Of a DNA stretch of 64,000 nucleotides, positions 53,555-63,975 are shown in pieces. Positions within the stretch are counted from its first letter, which is position 1. Every line of letters begins with the position of its first letter. The stretch spans positions 53,587-117,586 of the forward strand of contig NZ_WMJZ01000009.1 in the NCBI RefSeq assembly GCF_009711095.1, given 5' to 3'. The notes beneath the pieces are model-generated. The model saw nothing but the letters and a program-made list of their open reading frames with translations. It had not been told where the DNA came from and did not search any database. The stretch is from Intestinirhabdus alba (GTDB lineage Bacteria > Pseudomonadota > Gammaproteobacteria > Enterobacterales > Enterobacteriaceae). Made by a program: the position numbers and the translations under genes.

Positions 53555-54148
53555 CTACTCTTTACCTAACAGGTGGCCCATTTTTTCGGCCTTGGTGTCC
53601 AGATAATGCGCGTTGTTGGGGTTGCGCCCGACGATCAGCGGCACCCGTTCGACGATATTGATCCCCGCTTCGGTCAGGATCTCTACCTTTTTGGGGTTAT
53701 TGGTTAACAGACGAACCTCGTTTACCCCCAGCAGCTTAAACATATCCGCGCACAGCGTAAAATCGCGCTCGTCGGCCGCGAAGCCGAGCTGGTGGTTGGC
53801 CTCGACCGTATCATAGCCCCGATCCTGCAGCGCATAGGCGCGTATCTTATTAAGCAGGCCGATGTTGCGCCCCTCCTGACGATGATAGAGCAAAATGCCA
53901 CGGCCTTCTTCCGCTATATGCGTCAGGGCGGCCTCCAGCTGAAAGCCACAGTCGCAGCGCAGGCTGAACAGGGCGTCGCCGGTCAGGCATTCAGAATGGA
54001 CCCGCGACAGCACCGGCTGCTGGCCAGAAATATCGCCATACACCAGCGCAACGTGATCGTGTCCGGTTGCCAGTTCCTCAAATCCCACCATCAGGAAGTC
54101 ACCCCAGGGGGTTGGCAGTTTCGCTTCTGCCACACGTTTAAGCTGCAT
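53555..54148 (-). CDS. ribA: GTP cyclohydrolase II
   Basis: First step of riboflavin synthesis, GTP to diamino-hydroxy-phosphoribosylamino-pyrimidine. 197 aa. Zinc Cys in [20 protein letters not shown]-binding RQEGRNIGL. Start ATG 54148 ([10 protein letters not shown]) as in E. coli. Confidence 0.97.
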   Translation of the reverse strand: MQLKRVAEAKLPTPWGDFLMVGFEELATGHDHVALVYGDISGQQPVLSRVHSECLTGDALFSLRCDCGFQLEAALTHIAEEGRGILLYHRQEGRNIGLLNKIRAYALQDRGYDTVEANHQLGFAADERDFTLCADMFKLLGVNEVRLLTNNPKKVEILTEAGINIVERVPLIVGRNPNNAHYLDTKAEKMGHLLGKE

Positions 54149-54343
54149 CGAAATCTCCAGATTGGCCTGGCACCCGCGGTGCCTGCGCCAGTTAACTGCT
54201 GTATCGGCGTATTTTGCCATAAGGCGGAGAGGTTCGCCTAATCGCCGCCGCGCAATCCATGAGCAAATGGCACAAATCTGTCAATTTTTTGGCAGGCCCG
54301 GTTTTCGGTTATGATTGTGGGACTTATCCTGAAAGGAGCAAGC

Positions 54344-55108
54344 ATGTTGTCGATTGTGGTACGAACCGCTGCAGGTGCGGCGCTATTGCTGATTATGCCG
54401 TTGATGGTCTGGATTTCCGACTGGCGCTGGCAGCCGGAAGGTAACGCCTGGTGGCTGAAATCCCTGTTCTGGCTAACGGAAACAGTCACCCAGCCCTGGG
54501 GCATTATCACCCACGGGCTGCTCTGCGCCTGGTTTCTCTGGTGTTTGCGCTTTCGCCTGCGGGCGGCGATAACGCTCTTTGTCATCCTCGCCGCGGCTAT
54601 TTTGCTTGGTCAGGGAATAAAGTCCTGGATTAAGAACAGCGTGCAGGAACCCCGGCCGTTCGTGATCTGGCTTGAAAAAACGCACCATATTCCCGTCGAT
54701 GAGTTCTACACTTTAAGGCGTAGCGAACGCGGAAATATTGTGAAGCAGCAGCTTGCCGGGCAGCGGGATATTCCGGCCTTCTTACGCCAGCACTGGCAGA
54801 AGGAGACCGGCTTTGCGTTTCCTTCCGGGCATACCCTGTTTGCCGCCAGCTGGGCGCTGTTAGCCGTTGGGCTGCTGTGGCCGCGCAGACGTTACGTGAC
54901 CATCGCAATTTTGCTGGTTTGGGCAACGGGAGTGATGGGCAGTCGGATGCTTCTCGGTATGCACTGGCCCCGTGATTTGGTCTTTGCGACGCTTATCTCC
55001 TGGGGGCTGGTGATTCTGGCGACCTGGCTGGCGCAGCGTCTCTGCGGGTCGCTGGCCCCGCCGCCGGCAGAGGCGCGTGAGATAGCGGAACGTGAACAGG
55101 AGGGCTGA
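54344..55108 (+). CDS. pgpB: Phosphatidylglycerophosphatase B
   Basis: Membrane PAP2 phosphatase acting on PGP, undecaprenyl pyrophosphate and other lipid phosphates. 254 aa, six membrane segments, motifs KNSVQEPRPF, FPSGHTLFAAS and SRMLLGMHWPRDL. Start MLSIVVRTAAG follows GAAAGGAG. Confidence 0.97.
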   Translation: MLSIVVRTAAGAALLLIMPLMVWISDWRWQPEGNAWWLKSLFWLTETVTQPWGIITHGLLCAWFLWCLRFRLRAAITLFVILAAAILLGQGIKSWIKNSVQEPRPFVIWLEKTHHIPVDEFYTLRRSERGNIVKQQLAGQRDIPAFLRQHWQKETGFAFPSGHTLFAASWALLAVGLLWPRRRYVTIAILLVWATGVMGSRMLLGMHWPRDLVFATLISWGLVILATWLAQRLCGSLAPPPAEAREIAEREQEG

Positions 55109-55257
55109 CCCAGGCCTGATTTCCTTATCCGCCCTAAAATCATCGGATAGCGGGGCGCTTTTCCATTTCGCATACGATGCGAAAATGGTAATTTAGAAAG
55201 CCTAATGCGGTAAGCTGAACAGGCTTTATCCGCGCAAACCACATAACGGGAAGTAAT

Positions 55258-55566
55258 GTGAAATATTTACTCATTTTCTTACTGGTGCTGGCGATTTTCG
55301 TTATTTCGGTTACCCTGGGCGCGCAAAACGATCAGCAGGTTACCTTTAACTACCTGCTGGCGCAGGGAGAGTATCGCGTCTCTACGCTGCTGGCCGTTTT
55401 ATTCGCCGCAGGCTTCGCCATCGGCTGGTTAATTTGCGGTCTGTTCTGGCTTAAGGTTCGCGTCTCTCTTGCCCGCGCCGAACGTAAAATTAAGCGCCTG
55501 GAAAACAAACTCACCCCTGCGAACGACGCTGCGGTTATCGCCGATCCTTCGGTCGTGAAGGAATAA
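55258..55566 (+). CDS. lapA: LPS assembly protein LapA
   Basis: 102 aa, two membrane segments (residues ~4-22 and ~42-65) and a charged helical tail. GTG start. Works with LapB in control of LpxC and LPS synthesis; six bases separate the two genes. Confidence 0.95.
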   Translation: MKYLLIFLLVLAIFVISVTLGAQNDQQVTFNYLLAQGEYRVSTLLAVLFAAGFAIGWLICGLFWLKVRVSLARAERKIKRLENKLTPANDAAVIADPSVVKE

Positions 55567-55572
55567 TTATTT

Positions 55573-56742
55573 ATGCTGGAGTTGTTGTTTCTGCTTTTAC
55601 CCGTAGCCGCCGCCTATGGCTGGTATATGGGTCGCAGAAGTGCGCAACAGACGAAACAGGATGAAGCGAATCGCCTGTCCCGTGACTATGTTGCCGGCGT
55701 TAACTTCCTTCTGAGTAACCAACAGGATAAAGCGGTCGATCTGTTCCTTGATATGTTGAAAGAGGATACCGGTACCGTTGAGGCGCATCTCACCCTCGGC
55801 AACCTGTTTCGCTCGCGTGGTGAAGTCGATCGCGCTATTCGTATCCACCAGACCCTGATGGAAAGCGCGTCGCTGACCTACGAGCAGCGCCTGCTCGCCG
55901 TGCAGCAGCTTGGTCGCGACTATATGGCCGCCGGGCTGTACGATCGTGCGGAAGATATGTTTAACCAGCTTACCGACGAGACCGATTTTCGCGTTGGCGC
56001 GCTGCAGCAGCTGCTGTTAATTTACCAGGCCACCAGCGAGTGGCAGAAAGCGATTGACGCCGCCGAACGGCTGGTGAAGCTGGGCAAAGATAAACAGCGT
56101 ATCGAAATTGCCCACTTTTACTGCGAGCTGGCGCTGCAGCAGATGGCTACGGATGATTTGGATAGGGCGATGGCGCTGCTGCGTAAGGGCGCGGCGGCGG
56201 ATAAAAACAGCCCCAGGATCTCCATTATGGTGGGGCGGGTATGGATGGCTAAGGGGGACTACGCCAGGGCGGTAGAGAGCCTGCAGCGCGTGATCGCTCA
56301 GGATAAAGAGCTGGTCAGCGAAACCCTGGAAATGCTGCAAACCTGCTATCAGCAGCTGGGTAAAACCGATGAATGGGCAGAATTCCTGCGCCGGGCGGTG
56401 GAAGAAAACACCGGGGCGGCGGCGGAGCTGATGCTTGCCGATATCCTTGAGGTGCGGGAGGGGCATGACGCGGCCCAGGTCTATATCACCCGCCAGCTGC
56501 AGCGTCACCCCACCATGCGGGTGTTCCATAAGCTGATGGATTACCACCTTGCGGAGGCGGAAGAGGGGCGAGCGAAAGAGAGCCTGATGGTGCTGCGCGA
56601 CATGGTTGGCGAGCAGGTGCGCAGCAAGCCGCGTTATCGCTGTCAGAAGTGCGGCTTTACCGCCTATACGCTGTACTGGCACTGCCCCTCCTGTCGGGCC
56701 TGGTCAACGATTAAACCGATCCGCGGCCTTGACGGGCTGTAA
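55573..56742 (+). CDS. lapB: LPS assembly protein LapB
   Basis: 389 aa. N-terminal membrane anchor, nine or so TPR helices (EAHLTLGNLFRSRGEVDRAI and similar), and a C-terminal rubredoxin-type zinc site CQKCGF...CPSC. Adaptor for FtsH degradation of LpxC. In a lapA-lapB pair; pyrF follows 174 bp later. Confidence 0.97.
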   Translation: MLELLFLLLPVAAAYGWYMGRRSAQQTKQDEANRLSRDYVAGVNFLLSNQQDKAVDLFLDMLKEDTGTVEAHLTLGNLFRSRGEVDRAIRIHQTLMESASLTYEQRLLAVQQLGRDYMAAGLYDRAEDMFNQLTDETDFRVGALQQLLLIYQATSEWQKAIDAAERLVKLGKDKQRIEIAHFYCELALQQMATDDLDRAMALLRKGAAADKNSPRISIMVGRVWMAKGDYARAVESLQRVIAQDKELVSETLEMLQTCYQQLGKTDEWAEFLRRAVEENTGAAAELMLADILEVREGHDAAQVYITRQLQRHPTMRVFHKLMDYHLAEAEEGRAKESLMVLRDMVGEQVRSKPRYRCQKCGFTAYTLYWHCPSCRAWSTIKPIRGLDGL

Positions 56743-56916
56743 TTTTTAAAAACGCCCCTTTTTAGTTACAACATCCTGTTAGATTAACTATCCAGAATAC
56801 GCCAGCACCGCAATCGCGTCGTCCGGCAGAAGGGCAATCGCGCCTGTTAATTTCCGCCTCTCACAGGTAGAATGCACGCCGTTTATCCATTTGCCCATCA
56901 TTAAGAAGGCCTGGTC

Positions 56917-57648
56917 ATGACGATTACTGCTTCTTCCCGCACCATCACCCATTCTCCCGTTGTTGTTGCGCTGGACTATGACAACCGTGATAAAGCGTTA
57001 GCCTTTGTTGACCGAATCGACCCGCGTGATTGTCGTCTGAAAGTAGGCAAAGAGATGTTTACTCTGTTTGGACCGTCGTTCGTGCGCGAACTACGGCAGC
57101 GCGGTTTCGACATTTTCCTGGACCTGAAATTCCATGATATTCCTAACACCACGGCCCGCGCGGTCGCAGCGGCGGCGGAGCTGGGCGTCTGGATGGTCAA
57201 CGTTCATGCGGCGGGCGGGGCGCGGATGATGAACGCCGCCCGTGAAGCGCTGACGCCGTTTGGTAAAGATGCGCCGCTGCTGATTGCCGTAACGGTGCTG
57301 ACCAGCATGGAGGCCAGCGATCTGACCGATATCGGCATCGCGCTTTCTCCGGCTGATTATGCGGAGCGCCTGGCGGGGTTAACCCAGCGCTGCGGCCTGG
57401 ACGGCGTGGTCTGCTCGGCGCAGGAAGCGGTGCGCTTCAAACAGGCGTTTGGTAAAGCGTTCCGGCTGGTTACGCCGGGCATTCGTCCCCTCGGTAGCGA
57501 AGCGGGCGATCAGCGCCGCATTATGACGCCGGAACAGGCGCTTGCCGCCGGGGTCGATTACATGGTTATTGGGCGTCCGGTGACGCAGTCGGCCGATCCG
57601 GCGCAGACGCTGCGTTCCATTAATGCGTCCCTTAAGCAGGAGGCATGA
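56917..57648 (+). CDS. pyrF: Orotidine 5'-phosphate decarboxylase
   Basis: Last step of UMP synthesis. 243 aa TIM barrel with catalytic [10 protein letters not shown] (Lys/Asp), and phosphate loop VIGRPVTQS. Two residues shorter than E. coli near the N-terminus. Overlaps or abuts yciH. Confidence 0.97.
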   Translation: MTITASSRTITHSPVVVALDYDNRDKALAFVDRIDPRDCRLKVGKEMFTLFGPSFVRELRQRGFDIFLDLKFHDIPNTTARAVAAAAELGVWMVNVHAAGGARMMNAAREALTPFGKDAPLLIAVTVLTSMEASDLTDIGIALSPADYAERLAGLTQRCGLDGVVCSAQEAVRFKQAFGKAFRLVTPGIRPLGSEAGDQRRIMTPEQALAAGVDYMVIGRPVTQSADPAQTLRSINASLKQEA

Positions 57649-57974
57649 TGAGCGATACCCACAGCCGTCTGGTTTATTCTACGGATGGCGGACGTATTGA
57701 TGAGCCAAAGCGCGCGCCTGAACGGCCGAAAGGCGACGGCATTGTGCGTATTCAGCGCCAGACCAGCGGGCGCAAGGGTAAGGGCGTCAGCCTCATTACC
57801 GGTATCGACCTGGACGATGAGGCGTTGTTAAAGCTGGCCGCCGAGCTGAAGAAAAAATGCGGCTGCGGCGGTTCGCTGAAACAGGGGGTTATTGAAATTC
57901 AGGGTGATAAGCGCGATTTAATTAAATCGCTGCTGGAAGCTAAAGGTATGAAAGTTAAGCTGGCAGGCGGTTAA
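57648..57974 (+). CDS. yciH: SUI1/eIF1-like protein YciH
   Basis: 108 aa with a C-terminal eIF1/SUI1 fold (GVSLITGIDLDDEAL, KKKCGCGGSLKQG). In E. coli it affects initiation fidelity. Two ATGs in tandem (57645, 57648); the second gives MSDTHSRL as in E. coli. Coupled to pyrF. Confidence 0.94.
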   Translation: MSDTHSRLVYSTDGGRIDEPKRAPERPKGDGIVRIQRQTSGRKGKGVSLITGIDLDDEALLKLAAELKKKCGCGGSLKQGVIEIQGDKRDLIKSLLEAKGMKVKLAGG

Positions 57975-57977
57975 TGA

Positions 57978-58010
57978 AAAGCCACGGGAAATAACCCCGT
58001 GGCTTTGAAT
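57978..58010. terminator. Bidirectional yciH/osmB terminator
   Basis: AAAGCCACGGG/CCCGTGGCTTT stem between yciH and osmB, which are convergent; T-rich tail TTTTTT at 58010-58015. Confidence 0.8.
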
Positions 58011-58072
58011 TTTTTACGGTATTTATTGCCCCGTGCCGATCGAAAAAATAAAGGTCTGTCGTATCGAACCGG

Positions 58073-58291
58073 TTATTTACCTACCTGGTGACCGATAACG
58101 CCGCCTACCGCCGCGCCGCCCAGAGTCCCCAGGGTGCTGCCGTCGGTTAAGACCGCGCCGCCTAACGCCCCTGCGCCCGCGCCGATAGCGGTGTTGCGAT
58201 CCCGCTTCGACCAGTTAGAGCATGCGCTCAGCGACATTGCCAGAGTAATAGCCAGTACGGCAGCGGTCGTTTTTTTGCTCGTTAAAAACAT
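58073..58291 (-). CDS. osmB: Osmotically induced lipoprotein OsmB
   Basis: 72 aa. Signal peptide with lipobox LSAC (Cys23), then a glycine-zipper segment (GAGAGALGGAVLTDG, GGAAVGGVIGHQ). Osmotic and RpoS/Rcs induction known in E. coli. Confidence 0.97.
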   Translation of the reverse strand: MFLTSKKTTAAVLAITLAMSLSACSNWSKRDRNTAIGAGAGALGGAVLTDGSTLGTLGGAAVGGVIGHQVGK

Positions 58292-58513
58292 AATACTTTC
58301 TCCTGAATTAATGATTCATGGAATTCCGCTCTCCTTAACTATAGTTAAACTCGTGCGTTAAAGAGGGAATCAATGAAACTTTGTTGTGCAGGATTGCTTT
58401 AATCACGCAGGTGATAGTCACTTCCTGTTATATGGCTAATAATGATTTTACGTCGTTCCGTTATTAACGACAGGTAAATAGTCCTAATTCAGAGGTGAGA
58501 ATGGTCTTAAGTG

Positions 58514-58844
58514 TATACCCTAAATAATTCGAGCTGCAGGACAAAACGCAGCGCGTTTTGAACAGCCCCGGGGCTGGCCCCGAAGGGGTGAGGCCCTCAG
58601 GCCGAATCACGCGGCGACGCAGTGACAAATTTGTCAGGAACGAATTTGAACAGCCGCAGGCTGCCTCTGGTGAGAGACAGGGATGTCTCTCATTAATCCC
58701 CGGGAGCTTACTGGAGTGAGTGACTGGGGTGAGCGAGGACAAATCAGCTTAGCTGATTTGAACGCCGCTGGCGGCGGCCCTTCAGGGGGAGGCCCAGGGC
58801 CGAATAAAGGCAACGCATATGCAACCTGAAGTATGACGGGTATA
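58514..58844 (+). repeat. Compound ERIC element (331 bp) with nested hairpin inserts
   Basis: Ends are standard ERIC (TATACCCTAAATAATTCGAG and CTGAAGTATGACGGGTATA) and the ERIC centre TCCCCGGGAGCTTACTGGAG with TGACTGGGGTGAGCGA is intact in the middle. Each arm is interrupted. The left arm has two inserts: CAAAACGC-AGC-GCGTTTTG plus CCCCGGGG-CTGG-CCCC, then ACAAATTTGTC..GAATTTGAAC plus GCCGCAGGCTGCC. The right arm has AAATCAGCT-TAGCTGATTT plus GCCGC-TGGC-GGCGGC. All share the plan GACAAA-stem-TTTGAAC followed by a GC hairpin. Confidence 0.88.
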
Positions 58845-58879
58845 AACGGCCGGCGGACCGGCCATTTACAACGGGGAGA

Positions 58880-59620
58880 TTAAACAATATTTACGTTAAG
58901 TCCGCTATTTTCCAGATACATCCGGTCGCGGGCGTTGAGTCCGCTATCGGTAATTACCCGGCTGAAGCTTTCGGCCGGGCCCAGCGTGTAAGGGTGCACG
59001 ACGCCAAACTTCGAGCTGTCGGTCAGAACGATGGCTTCTGAACCTTTCTCCAGCACCGCATTCACCACGTCCGAGCGCATCATATCGCGTCCGGTAAAGC
59101 CGGTTTCCGGCTGCCAGCCGTCAATGCCGATAAACGCCTTGCTGAAGTGAACCTGCTGAATAAACTGGCGAGTTAGCGGGCCGACCATACTTTCGCTTTT
59201 TTTCTGATAGATGCCGCCCAGCAGGATCACCTCGCAGGGCGTCTCTTTCAGCAGGTGGGCAATATAGCTACTGACGGTAATAATGGTGACGTTTTTTTGC
59301 TCCGCCAGAGTCCGGGCCAGCAGGGCGTTGCTGCTGCCATTTTCAATAAACACCGATTCGTATGGATTGACCAGCGAGGCGGCATACTCGGCCAGCTGAC
59401 GTTTCAGGGTGTAATGGGTCATCATCCGCGTTTCAACGTCTTCGCTGTCGGGGGCGACGGCGTAGCCGTGGGCGCGGCGTAAATAGCTCTGCTTTTCGAG
59501 CGTATTAAGATCCTGTCGAATAGTTACTTCAGAAACACCGGTGATCTTAGCCAGTTCAGCAACGCTCATCTGGCCTTTATCAATCACCATCTGCAGAATG
59601 GCTTGTTGTCGGGAGTTCAT
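58880..59620 (-). CDS. yciT: DeoR-family regulator YciT
   Basis: 246 aa. N-terminal DeoR HTH ([20 protein letters not shown]) and a C-terminal sugar-phosphate sensor domain ([28 protein letters not shown]). Linked to osmotic regulation in E. coli. ATG at 59620 matches the family. Its target here is unknown. Confidence 0.94.
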   Translation of the reverse strand: MNSRQQAILQMVIDKGQMSVAELAKITGVSEVTIRQDLNTLEKQSYLRRAHGYAVAPDSEDVETRMMTHYTLKRQLAEYAASLVNPYESVFIENGSSNALLARTLAEQKNVTIITVSSYIAHLLKETPCEVILLGGIYQKKSESMVGPLTRQFIQQVHFSKAFIGIDGWQPETGFTGRDMMRSDVVNAVLEKGSEAIVLTDSSKFGVVHPYTLGPAESFSRVITDSGLNARDRMYLENSGLNVNIV

Positions 59621-59701
59621 AGCATCAATTTTTTTAGTGATATCACTATCTGGAAGTGAAGGTCGCACGGTCAGCGCCGGATGGCACACCGCACGCAATG
59701 G

Positions 59702-59884
59702 TTAAATCTCCCACGGCGAGCGGGAGTCGTCGGCCCCAGGGCTGGCGTCTGGTTTTACCTGAGTAAGCAGTTCGGCTTTAAGGATCTCAAGGTTGCGGAT
59801 GGCGGAATGGTAATCCCCTGCGACAAGGATATCCAGTACGGTCTCAATACGTTCGGCAACGCGCTGTGCGTTGATATCAGACAT
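59702..59884 (-). CDS. yciZ: Small protein YciZ (UPF0509)
   Basis: 60 aa, [20 protein letters not shown] start and SPWEI end match E. coli YciZ. No known function. Located just after the gmr remnant, as in E. coli where gmr is intact. Confidence 0.92.
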   Translation of the reverse strand: MSDINAQRVAERIETVLDILVAGDYHSAIRNLEILKAELLTQVKPDASPGADDSRSPWEI

Positions 59885-59972
59885 GGCGCTATCCCTATGA
59901 CAGAAAACGGTGAATTCATGATGCAAAAAATAGCGGCAAAAGAGAAGGGAAAAATAGAGCCGTGCCAAACCA

Positions 59973-60372
59973 TTAGAGAATATTATATAGCGGTTCTCTC
60001 TGGCTCTCCTGGCCGTTAAGCGTTCTTGCTTCGGCGCTGTTATTCAGGAAGCGTCGATACCAGCGTTCGAAGGCGCTGGCCGGCATGAGTTTAACAAACA
60101 CACGGAGGCGCTGCCTGCCCATTCACGACGGCTGATTTTACGACCGAACCGATGAACGGGGAGATGGCTATCGCCAACGGGCAGCGTCATCATCGGGCTG
60201 GAGGTAATCACCGACATAGCGCGGATGCGTCCGGCCTGCCCGACGGAAAGCGCCGCGTTGTAGCCTGCGGTGGCGGACAGATGCAGAATGTTGTCGTCAG
60301 CGGATACATGCCAGTGGGGCTGTCGCTTCCCGTCAGGCTAAATAACGTCAGTGGTTTTTGAACCTTATGCAT
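59973..60372 (-). pseudogene. gmr: gmr (pdeR) remnant: frameshifted N-terminus joined to C-terminus
   Basis: Read on the minus strand from ATG 60372, the sequence gives MHKVQKPLTLFSLTGSDSP and, after a one-base frame change at a run of four C, HWHVSADDNILHLSA, then QAGRIRAM and GRKISRREWAGSAS. This follows the N-terminus of E. coli Gmr/PdeR. Near 60098-60104 it jumps to [19 protein letters not shown], the C-terminal end of Gmr, and stops at 59973. The PAS, GGDEF and EAL domains (about 1.6 kb) are missing. Restoring one C in the run would join the first two blocks. It cannot make a working c-di-GMP phosphodiesterase. Confidence 0.85.
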
Positions 60373-60534
60373 GGCGCTATGAGTCGGTTAGCCATGCTTC
60401 AGAGAAAGTAAATATGGCTGAACTTAATGTTTCTTCTGGGTATTTATGTTTAATGCAGATTGCGCAAAAAGCCCAGCCGCCCGGCGAAAATTATTGAAAG
60501 GGAGTGGGAAAGAACGTTAGCGGCAGGAGAGGAG

Positions 60535-60566
60535 AGAAAACGGCCATCCCACAACGAGAATGGCCG
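60535..60566 (-). terminator. Terminator of rnb
   Basis: CGGCCAT/ATGGCCG stem with 12-nt loop, followed by TTTTC on the minus strand, 11 bp after the rnb stop. Confidence 0.7.
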
Positions 60567-60577
60567 TTGGCCGGGCG

Positions 60578-62512
60578 TCAGGCGACGGGACGCGCGATAA
60601 TGCTGCGGGTCTCCATGCGGACTTCAGCGATGGTGACGTCGATCGTTTCGGTAACTTTATACACGACTTCCCCTTTGATCTGGACGGTGCCGTTCTCCTG
60701 GCTACAGACCAGCTCGTCGCGTACGGCGTGCAGGAAGGGCGCAGGGATAAAGGCCACAGCGCCGTTGTCCACCAGGCGAACGCGCATTCCGCCGCGGCTG
60801 ATGTCCATAATTTCCGCCGTAAAACGGGTATCCGTACCGGCCTTATCGCTGAGGAAACGCGCATACAGCCAGTCGCCGACGTCGCGTTCAGCCATGCGGT
60901 TCAGGCGTCGACGCTCGGTCATCTGCTGAGTGGTGTCGTCCTGCGGGCGGGCGATGGATTCGCCTTTAACGATCGCTTTTAGCAGGCGATGGTTGACCAT
61001 ATCGCCGTATTTACGAATCGGCGAGGTCCAGGTCGCATACGCCTCAAGACCCAGCCCGAAGTGCGGCCCTGGCTCGGTGCTGATTTCTGCAAAGGACTGG
61101 AAACGGCGGATGCGGCTGTCCAGGAAACCGGAAGGCTGTGCGTCCAGCTCCCGACGCAGCTTACAGAAGCCCTCCAGGGTAAGCACCTCTTCTGCCGCCA
61201 CCTCCATACCGTGCGTTTTCAGCAGCGCAACCAGCGTATCGACGTTGGCCGGATCGAACCCGGTATGGACGTTATAGATGCCAAAGCCCAGCCTGTCGCG
61301 CAGCACGCGGGCGGCACAAATGTTGGCGGCGATCATCGCCTCTTCGACGATGCGGTTGGCGATGCGGCGTGGCTCCGCCACGATATCCAGCACTTCGCCT
61401 TTTTCGCCAAGCACAAAGCGATAGTCAGGACGGTCTTTAAACACCAGCGCGTGCTGATGACGCCATTCACCGCGGCTCAGGCAGATGCGCTGGAGCAGGC
61501 GAATTTGTTCGGCAATGGCCTCGCTTTCAGGCTGCCAGTCGCCGCTATTTTCCAGCCAGTCGGACACCTTGTCGTAGGCCAGCCTGGCCTTTGATTCGAT
61601 AGTGGCGGCGAAGAAGGTCACCTCATCTTCGATGGCACCGTCGGCGGCGAGGATCATGCGGCAGGCGAGCACCGGACGCACCTCGTTAGCGCGCAGCGAA
61701 CAAAGGTCGTCAGAAAGCTCGCGCGGCAGCATCGGAATGTTGAAGCCCGGCAGATAGTTGGTAAAGGCGCGAACTTTCGCGGCCTTATCCAGACTGCTGC
61801 CTTCGGCAATCCAGGCGGTTGGGTCGGCGATGGCGACGGTCAGCTGCAGTTTGCCGTCGGCCAGCGCCTCGGCGTACAGCGCATCGTCCATATCTTCGGT
61901 GCTGGCGCTGTCGATGGTGACGAAGCTCAGCGCCGTCAGATCCTCGCGGGTCAGGCCCTCGTCGAGCATATCGGGGATTGCGCCTGCCGGTGCCTCTTTT
62001 TCGAGGTTGTGGCGCGCAAGGGTGACCCACCACGGGACGAAGTGATCCTCGCCAAAGGTGATGAACTGGGTCAGTTCGGCGTAGAAGTTGCGATCGCCCT
62101 TCAGGGGATGCCGACGCATCTCTGCAACGGCCCAGTCGCCTTCCTTAAATTCATGCGTCACGCTGCGGGCGGCGCGGCAGGGGATGGCGTCTTTTAACAG
62201 TGGATGGTCCGGAACGATGGACAACCGATCGTTTTTACCCTGGACTTTCCCAACAAAGCGGGTGAGGAAAGGCTCAACCAGTTCTTCCGGTTCGGCAGAC
62301 TCGCGTTCTTTCTCGGTGTGAATCACGGCGATAATACGGTCGCCATGCATTACCTTTTTCATCTGCGGGGGTGGGATGAAATAACTTTTTTGGGCATCGA
62401 CTTCCAGGAAGCCAAAGCCTTTTTCCGTGGCTTTTACCACCCCTTCGGCGCGCGGCGTCCGGGAATGCAGTTGCTGTTTTAGCTGCGCTAGCAGCGGGTT
62501 GTCCTGAAGCAT
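60578..62512 (-). CDS. rnb: Exoribonuclease II
   Basis: Processive 3'-5' exonuclease. 644 aa: N-terminal cold-shock domains, central RNB catalytic domain with Asp cluster in [15 protein letters not shown], and a C-terminal S1 domain ([19 protein letters not shown]). ATG at 62512 ([11 protein letters not shown]) equals E. coli length; upstream in-frame Met adds unconserved residues. Gmr controls RNase II stability in E. coli, so loss of gmr may matter here. Confidence 0.97.
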   Translation of the reverse strand: MLQDNPLLAQLKQQLHSRTPRAEGVVKATEKGFGFLEVDAQKSYFIPPPQMKKVMHGDRIIAVIHTEKERESAEPEELVEPFLTRFVGKVQGKNDRLSIVPDHPLLKDAIPCRAARSVTHEFKEGDWAVAEMRRHPLKGDRNFYAELTQFITFGEDHFVPWWVTLARHNLEKEAPAGAIPDMLDEGLTREDLTALSFVTIDSASTEDMDDALYAEALADGKLQLTVAIADPTAWIAEGSSLDKAAKVRAFTNYLPGFNIPMLPRELSDDLCSLRANEVRPVLACRMILAADGAIEDEVTFFAATIESKARLAYDKVSDWLENSGDWQPESEAIAEQIRLLQRICLSRGEWRHQHALVFKDRPDYRFVLGEKGEVLDIVAEPRRIANRIVEEAMIAANICAARVLRDRLGFGIYNVHTGFDPANVDTLVALLKTHGMEVAAEEVLTLEGFCKLRRELDAQPSGFLDSRIRRFQSFAEISTEPGPHFGLGLEAYATWTSPIRKYGDMVNHRLLKAIVKGESIARPQDDTTQQMTERRRLNRMAERDVGDWLYARFLSDKAGTDTRFTAEIMDISRGGMRVRLVDNGAVAFIPAPFLHAVRDELVCSQENGTVQIKGEVVYKVTETIDVTIAEVRMETRSIIARPVA

Positions 62513-62585
62513 ATTTTGTCTATTTTCGTGGCCAAAAGAGCGGCTGACAGTTTTACGCGATTCTGCCTGGCGCAGCAAGCGCTCT

Positions 62586-63737
62586 TTATGCGATGAACGG
62601 GTCAGCCTGGTAAGTTTCGCCCAGCGCGATCTTCAGCCGATTCAGCCAGCCGTAAAGTCCGCACCAGGCCAACGTATTGACGATCCGCGCTGCCGGCGCA
62701 TTCTGAACGCCCGGCGCGCCAAGATGGGCGGCGCTGAGGCGATCCGGCGAGCAGTTGAGCAGCTGTATCGCCAGGGGCGACGGCCGATCGGCTGGCCAGC
62801 GCTGGATGTGCGCTTCGTCCTGACGAAGAACCGCAGCTGCGGCGGCAAGTTCCGGCGACCGGTGCGCCAGGGAGTTAAAACAGGCGACGCTGCCGTTAAT
62901 CCGGGAGGTCAGCAGGGAAGCGAAAAGCGGCGCAGGTTCGCCATGCAGGAAGCCGCCGATCAGTGCGTCAAGCGCCTCCAGCTGCGCCGGTTCATGCGCC
63001 AGCAGCGGGGCCAGTTGCCGAAGTTCGTCTGATGTCTGACGGCGTGTCAGCTGCTGCTCTGCGTCGGCGTCGGACGGCTCAACCGGATCGTATGCGGGAC
63101 GCCAGCTGGCGTCCGCCTGCTGAAACGGCGGCGCGGGGGCGCACTCCTGAGCGGCCAGCCCCGGCACCCGGCGAACAGGAAGGTCGAGCAGCGCCTGGAA
63201 CAGCGCCAGCGCCCGCGCCTGAAAGCCGACGTAGCCAACAATCTGGGCGATAACGATAACGTCCCGGGTCGTCAGCCCAACGTCGTCTAAATGGCGGCGC
63301 GCCCTGGCGTCGACAATCGCCGGAGAGCCGGCAAGCTGCCGGGCGAACTGGGCGATCTGCGCCAGCCGTCGATTACTTTCGCGCGATGAGTCCGGGCCGG
63401 GCAGCGGCGTCAGGCGGGCGGCGTAGTGGCTGCACAGCCGCTGAATGCCGCAGACCTGGGCCACGGTCAGGGCGGTACTCATTCGCTCATAGGCGCTGAA
63501 GGTGTGCATCTGGCTCAGGGCCGCGCAGGGCGGGAACAGCCGTTCGTCAAGCCGTCGGGCGGGCGAGAGCCAGGCGGCAAAAGGGCGGCAGAATTCGGTC
63601 GGGAGGATCAGATCCAGCAGAAAGGGATCGGCAACGTTAGCGGCTTCCGGCACCAGCGGCAGGATCTCCTGCGGCAACGTCCGGCACTGGGTTTCATGAT
63701 ACCAGTGATTTTTGCCTGCACTGCGGCGTTGTTCCAT
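62586..63737 (-). CDS. yciW: CMD-domain protein YciW
   Basis: 383 aa, two carboxymuconolactone decarboxylase-like halves related to alkyl-hydroperoxidase folds; [14 protein letters not shown] carries a Cys-Cys-His arrangement. Proposed in E. coli to act in cysteine and methionine metabolism under CysB; catalysis is unproven. AAGGAACG ribosome site. Adjacent to rnb as in E. coli, where fabI comes next. Confidence 0.9.
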   Translation of the reverse strand: MEQRRSAGKNHWYHETQCRTLPQEILPLVPEAANVADPFLLDLILPTEFCRPFAAWLSPARRLDERLFPPCAALSQMHTFSAYERMSTALTVAQVCGIQRLCSHYAARLTPLPGPDSSRESNRRLAQIAQFARQLAGSPAIVDARARRHLDDVGLTTRDVIVIAQIVGYVGFQARALALFQALLDLPVRRVPGLAAQECAPAPPFQQADASWRPAYDPVEPSDADAEQQLTRRQTSDELRQLAPLLAHEPAQLEALDALIGGFLHGEPAPLFASLLTSRINGSVACFNSLAHRSPELAAAAAVLRQDEAHIQRWPADRPSPLAIQLLNCSPDRLSAAHLGAPGVQNAPAARIVNTLAWCGLYGWLNRLKIALGETYQADPFIA

Positions 63738-63806
63738 GGGCGTTCCTTGGTCTGAAAGTGGCGACCCGGAACATGCGCTATATCCTCACGCCGGATCGAT
63801 TCGCTT

Positions 63807-63975
63807 AGGGTGTGTCCCTTAACCGTTCGTGAGCGTCGCTGGAGGACATTCAGGTCCGGGGCAAGGCGCGAGCCGTAAGGTCTGGTTATTCCAGATGCGC
63901 GGCGAGTAACGCGGCAGCGGCCCTGAATGGCCCCAGCCCTGCGGGACGCGAGCCACAAAGGCGTACTCTGTGTTG
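63807..63975. repeat. Long copy of the TIR-bounded repeat family
   Basis: Starts TAGGGTGTGTCCCTTAACCG, continues GAGCGTCGCTGGAGGACATT and includes ATGGCCCCAGCCCTGCGGGA, all shared with the 85-bp element at 42497, but with about 90 bp more in the middle. The right boundary is unclear; ACTCTGTGTTGTCGGG at 63965-63980 may be a decayed end. No gene in 63738-64000. Confidence 0.6.

Noticed and set aside
58514..58844. An insertion sequence or small gene upstream of yciT
   Set aside because: No transposase or translated frame; the sequence is explained by ERIC ends plus hairpin inserts.
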